The translations under genes and the position numbers were made by a program. Below are positions 18,737 to 28,816 of a DNA stretch of 38,174 bases, piece after piece (position 1 is the first letter of the stretch; each line of letters begins with the position of its first letter). The notes beneath the pieces were generated by a model. That model saw nothing but the letters and a program-made list of their open reading frames with translations, ran no database searches and had not been told where the DNA came from. This stretch comes from Syntrophomonadaceae bacterium. Lineage in GTDB: Bacteria > Bacillota > Dethiobacteria > DTU022. The DNA lies in the NCBI GenBank assembly GCA_007130825.1, contig SLRT01000094.1, positions 1 through 38,174 on the forward strand, written 5' to 3'.

Positions 18737-18791
18737 AGAGGGCTTCCACCTTAATGGGATTAAAGAAACCCAGTGACGGTGGAAGCCCTCT
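18737..18791. repeat. 14-bp perfect stem-loop between dctP and dctQ
   Basis: AGAGGGCTTCCACC-27 nt-GGTGGAAGCCCTCT. Confidence 0.8.
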
Positions 18792-18840
18792 TAAGCTGCT
18801 TCACTTACAAACAAAAATCGTTTGTGTCCATAACGATAAA

Positions 18841-19971
18841 TTAATTACCGTAGTCACCGTACTCTTCAGAGTGTTTTTCATCGAGTTCAAGGGCTAAGTC
18901 CATAATTTCCTGACCGGGCAGTCCTTCAGCCTCAGCTTCTTCTACCCAGCTTTCCATGATCGGATCGATCAGGTCTACCCAGCGCTGCCATTCGTCATCG
19001 CTAAGCTCGATTACTTCCATGCCGTGCTCCTCGACACCAAATTCCTGGCCGGCAACGGTATAATCTGTCCTCAGCATGCCGTACATTTCGACATACTCTT
19101 CGTTAACCTCATCAAAAATCTGCTGTACTGATGTGGGGAACGCGTTCCAGGTATCCCAGTTCATCACTTTCATGAATATAATGTTATAGGCCCCGGGAGC
19201 TTTAGTGATATACTCGGTAACTTCGGCCAACCTGAAGCCTTGCAATGTATCGGTAGGAGCGAGCAGTCCGTCAACGACTCCTGTTTCAATATTTTCGTAA
19301 GAAGCACCCATGCCAAATGAGACAGGGTTTGCCCCGAGTGCGGTTACCCAGGGTATAGTTCCTCCCACAGCCCTGATATCAAGGCCGTCAAGATCTTCCA
19401 TGGTCTCTACCCGGGTATTGGTCATAAAATCGCCGGGGCCGGTGGCCCAGAAGTGCATGATCTTGACATCGGCGTACTCTTCCTGCAGCAGTTCGGATTG
19501 CTTCCAGGCTTCATGCATGGTCATTGAGGCGACCAGGGCATTGTCATTGTTAAAACCGGGCTGTTCGAAAGCATCCGTAAGTGGAAATACACCCGGTGTA
19601 TAAGCGGGGCAGGTTGTTCCTATATCAGCAACTCCTTCGGCGACGCCCCCGTAAATTTCGGGCATTTCGAGAAGTGCCTGGGCGGGATGCCATGCAAAAT
19701 CAACAGTGTGGGGAGTTTCTGCCGCCACACGGTCCGAGATCTCCTGGGCCCAGACTACGTGTCCCTCAGCTACCTGGAAGTCTCCTTCCGGCCAGAAGGT
19801 GGCGAATTCCAGGGTGAAACTTTGGGCCTCCTCTTCCGGTTCATCTACCGGTTCTTCATCCGGTTCATCTACCGGCTCTTCTATCGGTTCTTCGGCAGGC
19901 TCACAACCGCTAATTACAGGAACAAGCACCAAAGCTAAAACAAGCATCAGCAAAAATATCTTTGTTTTCAT
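18841..19971 (-). CDS. dctP: TRAP transporter solute-binding lipoprotein (DctP)
   Basis: 376 aa; lipobox VISGC, acidic Pro/Glu linker, MENLDGLDIRAVGG-like MEDLDGLDIRAVGGTIPWVTALGANPVSFGMGASYENIETGVVDG. Confidence 0.92.
   Translation of the reverse strand: MKTKIFLLMLVLALVLVPVISGCEPAEEPIEEPVDEPDEEPVDEPEEEAQSFTLEFATFWPEGDFQVAEGHVVWAQEISDRVAAETPHTVDFAWHPAQALLEMPEIYGGVAEGVADIGTTCPAYTPGVFPLTDAFEQPGFNNDNALVASMTMHEAWKQSELLQEEYADVKIMHFWATGPGDFMTNTRVETMEDLDGLDIRAVGGTIPWVTALGANPVSFGMGASYENIETGVVDGLLAPTDTLQGFRLAEVTEYITKAPGAYNIIFMKVMNWDTWNAFPTSVQQIFDEVNEEYVEMYGMLRTDYTVAGQEFGVEEHGMEVIELSDDEWQRWVDLIDPIMESWVEEAEAEGLPGQEIMDLALELDEKHSEEYGDYGN
19836..19884. repeat. 24-bp tandem repeat in the dctP linker
   Basis: CCGGTTCATCTACCGGTTCTTCAT followed by CCGGTTCATCTACCGGCTCTTCTA; encodes repeated EEPVDEPD. 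Confidence 0.8.
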
Positions 19972-20614
19972 TACTTCCTTGACCCTCCTTTTAATGTTAC
20001 AAGCTTAATCAAATCTGGAAACGTATATAACTGGCTATTTTTATTCACCCATATATTAAATCACTCTCCTTTATAAACATATGAGCCCTATATGGATTAT
20101 ATTGGGATAATCCAGTAAAACACAGCGTTTATAGCGTTCATATTTCTTATTATTCTTGAAACAAGATCCATGCCGGATGATAGGGCATCGTTAGTTATAG
20201 ACATTTGCAAATACAGAAAATATTTTAGAAAATGATATTTTTAAGTTTAACACAAATTATTTATATAATCAACACTCATTTTTTGTTTAAATCAATATAT
20301 TTGATTTTTTATCATATTGTTAAATAATGGGCTTAGCACTAAGTTTAAATAATCGGATTTTTCCCCGTTCGTATCTTGTCAACACTGGTTTAAGGTTATA
20401 TTCAAAACGAATAATGTAAATAATTGATCTGTCGATAAACAAATTGTCGACACGCATTTTATACCCGCTTACCCGCTTGACTCAGTTGGAGGCAAAATAT
20501 AGTATATACAATACAAAGGAAATAAAGGCCGGAAAAGATGCTTAAACTGTTTGGCCAGTCTTTGGCAAAACAGGTTTCTCGCCGCTGATAACTAAAACAG
20601 GGGATAAATAATTA

Positions 20615-21886
20615 ATGAGATTTGTAATCAAACGTGAATTAGTATTCTTAATCTTCAGCTTGCTTTTTGTTGTTGCTCTTTTTTTGCGCACCAGCACAGC
20701 CATAATTGTGGAGGACCTGGTAGCTGAATTTGCTGTCCCTGCCGCTGCTCTCGGTTTGATGGCTTCGGCTTTTTTTTATGCCTACAGCCTGGTTCAGCTG
20801 CCTGTGGGCATGCTGTCAGATCGTATCGGGGTCCGCTATACAGTTGTTATTTCCGGTTTGCTCGGGGTTGCCGGGACCGTTTTGTTTGCTTATTCAACGG
20901 GAATCCAGATGGCCACCTGGGCGCGGTTGCTGACCGGAGTCGGCACGGCGGGAATATGGGTGCCGGCGTTAAAATATCTTTCTCTGGTCTATCCTCCCGA
21001 GAAGTTTGCCACTCGCACCGCGATTATTTCTACTATCGGAAGTTTTGGGCTTCTGTTTGCCACTTTCCCGCTGGCTGTACTGGTTGAAAGAATTGGCTGG
21101 CGTTATTCCTTTGTTTTGGTAGCGGCAGTGCTGCTGATGTTAATGCTTGGCGCCTGGTTTCTGATGAGTGCCCGATCTGCTTCAGAGCCGGTTAATGAAA
21201 CCGCTGAAGAAATTAAGAATGAAAATAAAGAGCAGCCTTTGGTAAACAAGAGTTCTATCTTGCGTACCCGGACCTTCTGGCTTTTTGCTATTTGGGTGTT
21301 CCTGGTTTATGGTGTTCAATTCAGCTTTCAGGGATTATGGGGTGCTGTATTTTTACAGGACACTTTCGGTGTCAGCAGGGAAACCGCCGGAAGCCACCTT
21401 TTTTTTACTTCCCTGGGAATACTTTTTGGGGGCATTTTTTGGGGTTTGTTGTCGGATCGTTATTTTCAGGCCCGCCGTCCGGTAATTCTCATCGCCACAT
21501 TGGGTATGCTGCTGTCGTGGGGTATTATGACATTTCTTACCATGTACCCCGGACCTTTTATAACTTCGCTCCTGTATTTTTTCCTCGGTTTCTTCAGCAT
21601 TGTTTTCCTGGTAACATTTTCATCTGTTAAAGAAATATTTCCTGTCAAAAAGGCAGGGACAGCGCTCGGTGCCATTAATATGATTATGCTTCTTGGAGCC
21701 GGGATTTACCAGGGGGTAACCGGTTACATGATCGACCACTATTTTGCTGAAGGAGCTGTCTTTACAGCATATCGTGTTGTGTTTATTTTTTATTTTGCAA
21801 GTATAGTCTTTGCTTTTTGCCTGGTTCTGTTCATGCCCGAAACATTTCCTTCCCCGGTTAAGGCGGGCCAATCGAAAGGAAAGTAA
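20615..21886 (+). CDS. Major facilitator superfamily transporter
   Basis: 423 aa, about 12 hydrophobic segments; QLPVGMLSDRIGVRYTVVISGLLG, ARLLTGVGTAGIWVPALKY, GGIFWGLLSDRYFQARRPV. Confidence 0.9.
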   Translation: MRFVIKRELVFLIFSLLFVVALFLRTSTAIIVEDLVAEFAVPAAALGLMASAFFYAYSLVQLPVGMLSDRIGVRYTVVISGLLGVAGTVLFAYSTGIQMATWARLLTGVGTAGIWVPALKYLSLVYPPEKFATRTAIISTIGSFGLLFATFPLAVLVERIGWRYSFVLVAAVLLMLMLGAWFLMSARSASEPVNETAEEIKNENKEQPLVNKSSILRTRTFWLFAIWVFLVYGVQFSFQGLWGAVFLQDTFGVSRETAGSHLFFTSLGILFGGIFWGLLSDRYFQARRPVILIATLGMLLSWGIMTFLTMYPGPFITSLLYFFLGFFSIVFLVTFSSVKEIFPVKKAGTALGAINMIMLLGAGIYQGVTGYMIDHYFAEGAVFTAYRVVFIFYFASIVFAFCLVLFMPETFPSPVKAGQSKGK

Positions 21887-22164
21887 CATTTACATATTAC
21901 CTGTGTTTGTGATGGTCGCATATTTCATAACAGGTTGTATTGTAAATGGCCAGGAGCAGGCTTGCCTGCAGACCCCGGTTTTGTTGCTACCGATTTATTG
22001 CCGGAAAACCCGCGGCGCGTTTTTTATAGAAGCGCGCCAAAAAAGCATTTGATCGGTGCTTAAGACAAATTCTTGTAGAATTGTATCATTAACACATTAA
22101 TTAGTATGTGTTATCTCTGGTATATGGTTATTTACTTTCTTTAATTATGCCTGATAAGTTTTAT

Positions 22165-22587
22165 TTACTTAATGATCATGATATTTTTCTTAATACAGTT
22201 GGCTACGGCATTGCTAACGCTTCCGAGGATTATTCCACTGATCTTGCCCAGGCCCCTGCCCCCGAGGATAACCAGTTCAAAGTTTTCTTTTTCGGCGATT
22301 TCACAAATGATATCTGCAGGATTTCCTTTTTCCAGCCTGGTGTTAACCGTAATTCCCTGCTCGCGAAAAGACTGGGTAGTATTTTCCAGAATCTTGTTAC
22401 CGGTATTTTCTAATTCTTTTTCCTTTGACTTGTAAGCGGAAAAGAAATCATATCCTTGCTGGGGATTAACTTCGATAACATAGAGAATGGTTACTTCTGC
22501 ATTAAATTTATTTGCCAACTCGATGGTTTCTGCAATTGTTTTAGTTGAATGTTTGGATCCGTCAGTAGCCAGCAAAATTTTATCCAT
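22165..22587 (-). CDS. Universal stress protein UspA family
   Basis: 140 aa; MDKILLATDGSKHSTKTIAETIELA, FELVILGGRGLGKISGIILGSVSNAVANCIKKNIMII. Confidence 0.93.
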   Translation of the reverse strand: MDKILLATDGSKHSTKTIAETIELANKFNAEVTILYVIEVNPQQGYDFFSAYKSKEKELENTGNKILENTTQSFREQGITVNTRLEKGNPADIICEIAEKENFELVILGGRGLGKISGIILGSVSNAVANCIKKNIMIIK

Positions 22588-22874
22588 GTGTAAAACACGC
22601 TCCCTTATATTTTATAGTTTTAACACTGTCTGAGCAGCCTTATTGTTTAAGACAACTGCAAACACCTCCATGGATGCTTTTTTTAATAGCATATTTTCCA
22701 TAAAGAGCAGATATTATTTAATAGCATAATTACTCTTTGGTTACTTTTAGTCAATAAATGAGTATATTTTTTAATTATTGCTATTACAGTATATAGCGAA
22801 TAGTAAATATAAACAAGATCTTGTATTTACCCGCAGAACCTGATAATTTACTCTCCAGCGTGGAATACAGAATA

Positions 22875-23402
22875 TTAACCGTCAACCCGCCCGATGCCCT
22901 GTTCCAGGTAGCTCTGGGCCATGTCGCGGTAAAAGGCGGCGCTGGAGTCTACCCACATTAAGGAGGCGCCGTCGATCTCTTTTTTGATTTTAGCCGGTGA
23001 GCCCGCTGCCAGGTGCCTGGCCGGAATTTTCATGTTGTCGGCGACCACGCTGCCGGCGGCGACCATCGCCTGTTCTCCAATTTCACAAAAGTCCAGCAGC
23101 ACAGCGTTTAAACCGATGATTGCACCGTTTTGGACAGTGCAGTTGTGCAGTACGGCTCCATGGGCTACGGTAACATTTTCACCGATGGTCGTTATACCGT
23201 CATCCATAATGTGCACTACCACATTATCCTGGATGCTGGTACCTTTGCCCACATAGATCCGGCCGAAATCCCCCCGCAACACAGCTCCAAACCAGATACT
23301 GGCTCCGTCCTCGATTACCACATCACCGATTACCGATGCGGTGGGCGCTACAAAAGCTCCCGCGGCTACCTGCGGTATTTTTCCATTTAGTTCCATTATC
23401 AT
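22875..23402 (-). CDS. Gamma-carbonic anhydrase / PaaY-like hexapeptide-repeat protein
   Basis: 175 aa; APTASVIGDVVIEDGASIWFGAVLRGDFGRIYVGKGTSIQDNVVVH, VTVAHGAVLHNCTVQNGAIIGLNAVLLD, VAAGSVV. Confidence 0.92.
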   Translation of the reverse strand: MIMELNGKIPQVAAGAFVAPTASVIGDVVIEDGASIWFGAVLRGDFGRIYVGKGTSIQDNVVVHIMDDGITTIGENVTVAHGAVLHNCTVQNGAIIGLNAVLLDFCEIGEQAMVAAGSVVADNMKIPARHLAAGSPAKIKKEIDGASLMWVDSSAAFYRDMAQSYLEQGIGRVDG

Positions 23403-23542
23403 TAGTATGGTTCTCTCCTTTCGACTCAGGTAATTAGTTTGTTTAATTTATTTATAAAGCGCTCTCCACGGAAAATGATCCGGCCCAATAAACCTGGTAA
23501 TGGCAGTTTAAGTTATAAACAAGACCGGCTTTGTTCTGGCAA

Positions 23543-24022
23543 TTAGATTTTACGAAATACTGTTCCTCTCAACAAGGCTACCGTTTGATCGTTGCGGGAA
23601 ACGGTCATGCGATAAACTCCTGTCGAACGGGTGAGGTGTTCTTCTTCGGCCACAGCGGTTAGCCGGTCTCCGCTAGCGGTGCCTCTTACATAGTTGACGC
23701 TAATATGCATAGCCAGGGCTGTTCCGCGGGTATTCGAAGCAATTCCGAAAGCGGTGTCGGCCAGGGTAAATAAAGCCCCTCCGTGGGTAACGCCGTTGAA
23801 GTTATGCATGTCGGGTGCGACCTCCATGCTTACCCGGGCATAACCGGCCTGCACTGTTTCAAGCTTGATTCCCAGTTTCCGGGGGAAAAGATCCTGCTGG
23901 TAGCGTTCCTGCATCTGCTGTGAGTAGTCATTTTCCCGATTATCCATTACCAAGCCCCCTGCCTGTGTTATATTATAGGAACAGTATACTTGATGTTTAA
24001 ATTGTTTGAAACCCCTGCGCAA
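23543..24022 (-). CDS. Hotdog-fold thioesterase, PaaI family
   Basis: HNFNGVTHGGALFTLADTAFGIASNTRG, NYVRGTASGDRLTAVAEEEHLTRSTGVYRMTV. Likely start at internal Met (MDNREND). Confidence 0.88.
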   Translation of the reverse strand: MRRGFKQFKHQVYCSYNITQAGGLVMDNRENDYSQQMQERYQQDLFPRKLGIKLETVQAGYARVSMEVAPDMHNFNGVTHGGALFTLADTAFGIASNTRGTALAMHISVNYVRGTASGDRLTAVAEEEHLTRSTGVYRMTVSRNDQTVALLRGTVFRKI

Positions 24023-24269
24023 ACAGGAATAATTGGTTTGATCAGTGTAAATTTTAATGATCGCCTTTCATATGCACAGGTATTTGCTTAGAAGTAAAAA
24101 CTGAAAACAAAAGTTTCAATATGTGACTTGATCCAGGTTGGCAAATACCCCATCATTTTGCTGCGGTTCTTTCAGATCCAGGGTTTTTGGTTTTAACAGC
24201 TGTCATCGCTTATGATAGAATAGTTGTTGTTGAGGTTAGAATATAGTTCAACAAACGGCTGCGGGGGGA

Positions 24270-26192
24270 GTGAAACAAATGGATCCGAAAGATCATCAGC
24301 AAAAGAAAATCCAGCTGGCAGTGACCAAAGAAAAATATCCGGAAAAATATGAATCGGAAGATACAATTTTCAGCCATATCCATGCCGGCGACAGGATTTT
24401 TATTGGCACAGCCTGCGGTGAACCGCAATACCTTGTCCAGGCCCTTATTAAATTCGTGGAATCTAACCCGAAAGCTTTTTTCGATGCAGAAGTTTTACAT
24501 GTCTGGACGCTTGGTGTTGCTCCATACATGGATCAAAAATTTAAAAAGAATTTCAGGCACAATTCTTTTTTCATTGCGGAAAACACCAGGGAGGTGGTTA
24601 ACAAGGGCCTTGCCGATTATACACCCGTTTTCGCTTCCGATATCCCCAGTTTGTTCAGACGCAGACTGGTGCCGGTCGATGTCGCCCTGGTCCAGACATC
24701 ACTGCCTGATCGGCATGGACATCTGAGCCTCGGTATAAGCGTTGATATTACCAAGACGGCTGTTGAAAACGCAACGCTGGTTATTGCCCAGGTTAATTCA
24801 GAGATGCCGAGAATCCATGGAGACACTTTCGTCAACATCGAAGACGTAGATTTTATTGTCCCTTATGACGAGCCGTTGTTGGAATATAAAGCCCCCAATC
24901 CTCCAGCCGGCGCTGTGCAGGAAATTGGAAGGTATGCCGCCCGGATCATTGAAAACGGAGATACAATTCAGGTTGGCTATGGAAGCTTGCCCAATGCGAT
25001 TCTGGCTAACCTTGACTCCAAAAAGAACCTTGGCATCCACTCGGAATTACTCAGCGATGGGATAGTGGATCTTATCAAAAAGGGGGTTGTGAATAACTCA
25101 AAAAAAACCATAGATCGTGAAAAAACTGTCGCTTCTTTTTGTATGGGAAGCAGGGCAACCTACGATTATCTTGATGATAACCCGGGCATGGAATTCAGGG
25201 CAATCGATTATACCAACGACCCGATTACGATTGCCATGAATAAAAATATGGTGGCCATAAACACCGCCCTGGAAATTGACCTTACCGGGCAGGCTACGGC
25301 GGAATCGCTGGGACGCTATTTTTTCAGTGGAATCGGCGGGCAGGCTGATTTTATGCGCGGTGCGGTTTTGGCAAAAGGCGGTAAAACCATCCTCGCTCTA
25401 CCTTCAACCAGTGAAAACGATGAGATTTCTAGGATTGTCCCTTTTCTCAACGAAGGTGCCGGTGTTACTCTAACCCGCGGGGACATCCATTATGTGGTCA
25501 CAGAATACGGGATAGCATACCTGCATGGGAAAAATGTGAGGGAGAGAGCGATGGCTTTGATATCTATAGCCCATCCTTCTCATCAGCCGTGGCTGATAGA
25601 AGAAGCAAAAAAATATTCTCTTATATATAAAGACCAGGCCTTTATTCCCGGAGAAAAAGGTAAGTATCCCGCTGAACTTGAGACACGCAGAGCCACAAGT
25701 TCCGGGCTGGAGTTTTTTTTGAGACCGGTCAGGATCAGCGATGAACATTTGCTTAAAGATTTTTTTTACAGCCTTTCAGATGAAACCCGGTATAACCGGT
25801 TTCTTTCCCGGCGGGAAGATATGCCGCGCCAAATGCTGCAGGATCTTTTCCTGGTTATTGATTATACTAAGCAAATGGTGATCCTGGCGACAATTGAGCA
25901 TGAAGGCGCTGAAGTTATTATCGGCGTCGGTCAATATGTTGTTCTTGAAGGGACCCTTACTGCCCAGGTAGCCCTGGTTGTAAGGGATGATTATCACCAT
26001 AAGGGCCTTGGGACCGAATTGCTTTCTTACCTGGCCTACATCGCAAAAAGAGAGGGGTTGACCGGCTTTACAGCCGAAATACTGCCGGAAAACAAACATG
26101 TCTTGCATTTGTTAGAAAAAATTGGCCTTGTAGTGGAAAAGAAATTTTCCGCAGGAGTTTACTTGATAGAAATTGCCTTCCAGGAGAGGTGA
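24270..26192 (+). CDS. Acetyl-CoA hydrolase/CoA-transferase fused to C-terminal GNAT acetyltransferase domain
   Basis: 640 aa; IQVGYGSLPNAILANL, LGIHSELLSDGIVDLIKKG, GIGGQADFMRGA, VTEYGIAYLHGKNVRERA; then LRPVRISDEHLLKDFFYSLSDETRYNRFL ... ALVVRDDYHHKGLGTELLSYLAYIAKREGL. Confidence 0.92.
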   Translation: MKQMDPKDHQQKKIQLAVTKEKYPEKYESEDTIFSHIHAGDRIFIGTACGEPQYLVQALIKFVESNPKAFFDAEVLHVWTLGVAPYMDQKFKKNFRHNSFFIAENTREVVNKGLADYTPVFASDIPSLFRRRLVPVDVALVQTSLPDRHGHLSLGISVDITKTAVENATLVIAQVNSEMPRIHGDTFVNIEDVDFIVPYDEPLLEYKAPNPPAGAVQEIGRYAARIIENGDTIQVGYGSLPNAILANLDSKKNLGIHSELLSDGIVDLIKKGVVNNSKKTIDREKTVASFCMGSRATYDYLDDNPGMEFRAIDYTNDPITIAMNKNMVAINTALEIDLTGQATAESLGRYFFSGIGGQADFMRGAVLAKGGKTILALPSTSENDEISRIVPFLNEGAGVTLTRGDIHYVVTEYGIAYLHGKNVRERAMALISIAHPSHQPWLIEEAKKYSLIYKDQAFIPGEKGKYPAELETRRATSSGLEFFLRPVRISDEHLLKDFFYSLSDETRYNRFLSRREDMPRQMLQDLFLVIDYTKQMVILATIEHEGAEVIIGVGQYVVLEGTLTAQVALVVRDDYHHKGLGTELLSYLAYIAKREGLTGFTAEILPENKHVLHLLEKIGLVVEKKFSAGVYLIEIAFQER

Positions 26193-26270
26193 AGGTGAAC
26201 TGTAATGGCGCTTACACCGCCACCTGTCTACTTTTCCATTTCTGCCTGTTCTCCTCCTGGAAGCTTCGCA

Positions 26271-26882
26271 TTAATTTTTCTCAAATTCGAAAGACGGGGT
26301 GGAAGATATCTGAGCTTCTATAAAAACGTAAGCTGCCTGTAATGCCGCTGTAGGACAAAGTGGAAAACATTCCTTGCAGTTCCAGCACTCCTTGACGGCC
26401 AGTTCCGGATTAAAGTTTATCTCTCGTTTCGCTCCCCTGTTTATAAATCCCACCGCGTTCTTTTTCTTTACTTCAGCACAGTATCGCACACATAAGCCAC
26501 AGTGTATACAAAATGAGGCCTCTTTTTCAAAACGATCCTTGTCTGCGCCATATATTTTAGCCAGATCCTGCAGCTGCTTGGAATCAGGAGCGTGTGAAAG
26601 CAATAATTCCAAGATCATCTTACGCACTCTGTTTACCTTTTCCGTTCTGGTTCGCACTACCAGGTTTTGCTCTACCGGGTAAACGCAGGAGACAACGAGT
26701 TTTTTCCGTCCGTTTACTTCTGCTTCTACAGTGCAGATCCGGCAGCCGCCGTAGGGCTCTAATTTTTCGTTGTGGCAAAGGGTCGGGATAGCTATCCCCA
26801 CACTTTGTGCCGCTTCTAAAACGGTCATACCTTCTGCGGCTTCAACTTCTTTGTCATCAATTGTTATAAGGGTCTTGGTCAT
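26271..26882 (-). CDS. bamI-like: NuoG/HoxU-like iron-sulfur subunit (BamI-like)
   Basis: 203 aa; IPTLCHNEKLEPYGGCRICTVEAEV [2Fe-2S] motif, CIHCGLCVRYC, CWNCKECFPLCPTAAL. Confidence 0.82.
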   Translation of the reverse strand: MTKTLITIDDKEVEAAEGMTVLEAAQSVGIAIPTLCHNEKLEPYGGCRICTVEAEVNGRKKLVVSCVYPVEQNLVVRTRTEKVNRVRKMILELLLSHAPDSKQLQDLAKIYGADKDRFEKEASFCIHCGLCVRYCAEVKKKNAVGFINRGAKREINFNPELAVKECWNCKECFPLCPTAALQAAYVFIEAQISSTPSFEFEKN

Positions 26883-28807
26883 TTTTCTTTGCTCCCTTTG
26901 GCTATAATTCTTTCTTCTTCTGGAATAGGAGAAGGCACAGGTTCACCGGAAATCTTTTTCACCGCATTAAAACGGGGAGGGCAAACGTCAAAACAGGTAT
27001 TGCACTTTGTGCACTTATCCTGGTCTATAACATGAATAGTTTTTTTGCCCCCGATAATTGCATCTGAAGGGCACTTCTTAAGACAAGCCATACAGGCCTG
27101 GCACTTCTCCGGATCAATGTAGTAGGCAATCAGTTCCTTGCAGTAAAGGGCCGGGCATTTTTTTCCCTTGATATGTGCCTCATATTCATCTTTAAAATAT
27201 TTTAAGGTGCTAAGAAAAGGATTAGGTGCAGTCTGACCTAATGCACAAAGTGAAATCTCTTTTGCTGTTTCACCCAGTTCTTCTAAAAGCTCGATGTCGC
27301 CATCTTTTCCCTTTCCCTGGGTGATGTTAGTTAAAATTTTAAGCATCTGCCTGACGCCTTCGCGGCAGGGGACGCATTTACCGCAGGATTCATCGGTGAG
27401 GAACTCAAGGAAATACCTGGCCACATCGACCATGCAGGTATCTTCATCCATAACGATCATCCCACCGGAGCCCATCATTGAACCGGCCTGGGTAAGTTCA
27501 TCAAAGCCAACTTGTAAATCCAACAAGTCATCAGGGAGGCACCCGCCTGAGGGTCCACCGGTTTGCACTGCTTTGAACTTCCTGCCTCTATGGATTCCAC
27601 CGCCCACCTTGTAGATAATGTCACGCAGGGTCATACCCATTGGCACTTCCACAAGGCCTGTATTGTTAATTTTCCCGACCAGGGAGAAAATTTTTGTGCC
27701 GTTGCTTGTTTCAGTTCCATATTGGGTAAACCAGTCAGCGCCTTCATTAATAATCAGTGGTATATTGGCCCAGGTTTCAACATTGTTCAAGACAGTAGGT
27801 TTTTCCCAGAGACCCTTGATATTGGAGCGAATATATTTCGGCCTGGGCTCACCGGCTCTTCCTTCCAGCGCTGTCATCAGGGCAGTAGATTCACCGCAAA
27901 CGAAAGCGCCGGCACCCTGGTGAACTATAACCTTGAATTTGAAGTTTGAACCAAGGATATTTTCCCCAAGGAAGCCATATTCTTCAGCCTGCTTGATTGC
28001 AAGCCCCACATTTTCAACTGCCAGGGGGTATTCTTGGCGGACGTAAATATAGCCTTCCCTGGCCCCGATGGTATAGGCTCCGATGGCCAATCCCTCCAGG
28101 ACTGAATGAGGATTACCCTCCAGTAAGCTCCTATCCATGTAAGCGCCGGGATCACCTTCGTCAGCATTGACGATTACATATTTTGTATCATCGGGAGCGT
28201 TGCGGGACCCTTCCCATTTAATTCCGGCAGGGAAACCGCCACCGCCCCGGCCCCGCAGGTTAGCCTTTTTCACTTCCTCCAACACCTGTTCAGGGGTCAT
28301 TTGAAAAAGCACTTTTGCTAATGCACTATATCCGCCAAGAGCCAGATAAGCCTCAATGCTTTTTGGATCAATTTTAATGTTGTTCCCGAAAAGCAAGCGC
28401 TGCTGGTTTTTATAAAAGGGGATTTCAGTTTCATGGATGATCTTTTCTTCGTTGACGGAGTCGACATAAACTAAACGCTCCAGGATCTGATTTTGTTTTA
28501 TCGTCTGAGAGACAATTTCAGGTACGTCTTCGGGCTTTATTTGTAAATAACATATTCCTTCCGGTTGGATAACTATAATCGGGCCTCTTTCACAAAATCC
28601 ATGACAGCCGGTCTTCCTAATGTCCACCTGATCACTTAAACCTTGTTTACTTATCTCTTCTTCAATACTAGAAGCAACTTCTTTACTGCCGGTTGCGTGG
28701 CAGGCAGTCCCGGAGCAGAGGGTAATTGTTCGTTTATTAGGGTCTATTTTTGATAAGATGCTTTCCCTGAGTTTTTCCAGTTCAGCAGATGAATTTATCC
28801 TTGGCAT
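26879..28807 (-). CDS. bamH-like: NuoF-like FMN/NADH-binding subunit with thioredoxin-like N-terminus and 2x[4Fe-4S] C-terminus (BamH-like)
   Basis: 642 aa; LRGRGGGGFPAGIKWE, VNADEGDPGAYMDRSLLEGNPHSVLEG, ESCGKCVPCREG, CQACMACLKKCPSDAI, CTKCNTCFDVCP. Confidence 0.88.
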   Translation of the reverse strand: MPRINSSAELEKLRESILSKIDPNKRTITLCSGTACHATGSKEVASSIEEEISKQGLSDQVDIRKTGCHGFCERGPIIVIQPEGICYLQIKPEDVPEIVSQTIKQNQILERLVYVDSVNEEKIIHETEIPFYKNQQRLLFGNNIKIDPKSIEAYLALGGYSALAKVLFQMTPEQVLEEVKKANLRGRGGGGFPAGIKWEGSRNAPDDTKYVIVNADEGDPGAYMDRSLLEGNPHSVLEGLAIGAYTIGAREGYIYVRQEYPLAVENVGLAIKQAEEYGFLGENILGSNFKFKVIVHQGAGAFVCGESTALMTALEGRAGEPRPKYIRSNIKGLWEKPTVLNNVETWANIPLIINEGADWFTQYGTETSNGTKIFSLVGKINNTGLVEVPMGMTLRDIIYKVGGGIHRGRKFKAVQTGGPSGGCLPDDLLDLQVGFDELTQAGSMMGSGGMIVMDEDTCMVDVARYFLEFLTDESCGKCVPCREGVRQMLKILTNITQGKGKDGDIELLEELGETAKEISLCALGQTAPNPFLSTLKYFKDEYEAHIKGKKCPALYCKELIAYYIDPEKCQACMACLKKCPSDAIIGGKKTIHVIDQDKCTKCNTCFDVCPPRFNAVKKISGEPVPSPIPEEERIIAKGSKEK

Positions 28808-28816
28808 AGTTTTCCC

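Noticed and set aside
19581-20008. Ser/Gly-rich plus-strand ORFs (GSSTGSSSGSSTGSS)
   Set aside because: These are the antisense reading of the EP-rich linker repeat in dctP, not independent low-complexity proteins.
20000-20614. Possible phage or mobile element boundary in the AT-rich gap
   Set aside because: No transposase, integrase, tRNA or terminal repeats; better explained as a divergent promoter region.
26177-26263. CTTCCAGGAG / CTCCTGGAAG inverted repeat between convergent genes
   Set aside because: The arms are far apart (67 nt) and the first lies in the coding end of the CoA-transferase; likely coincidental.
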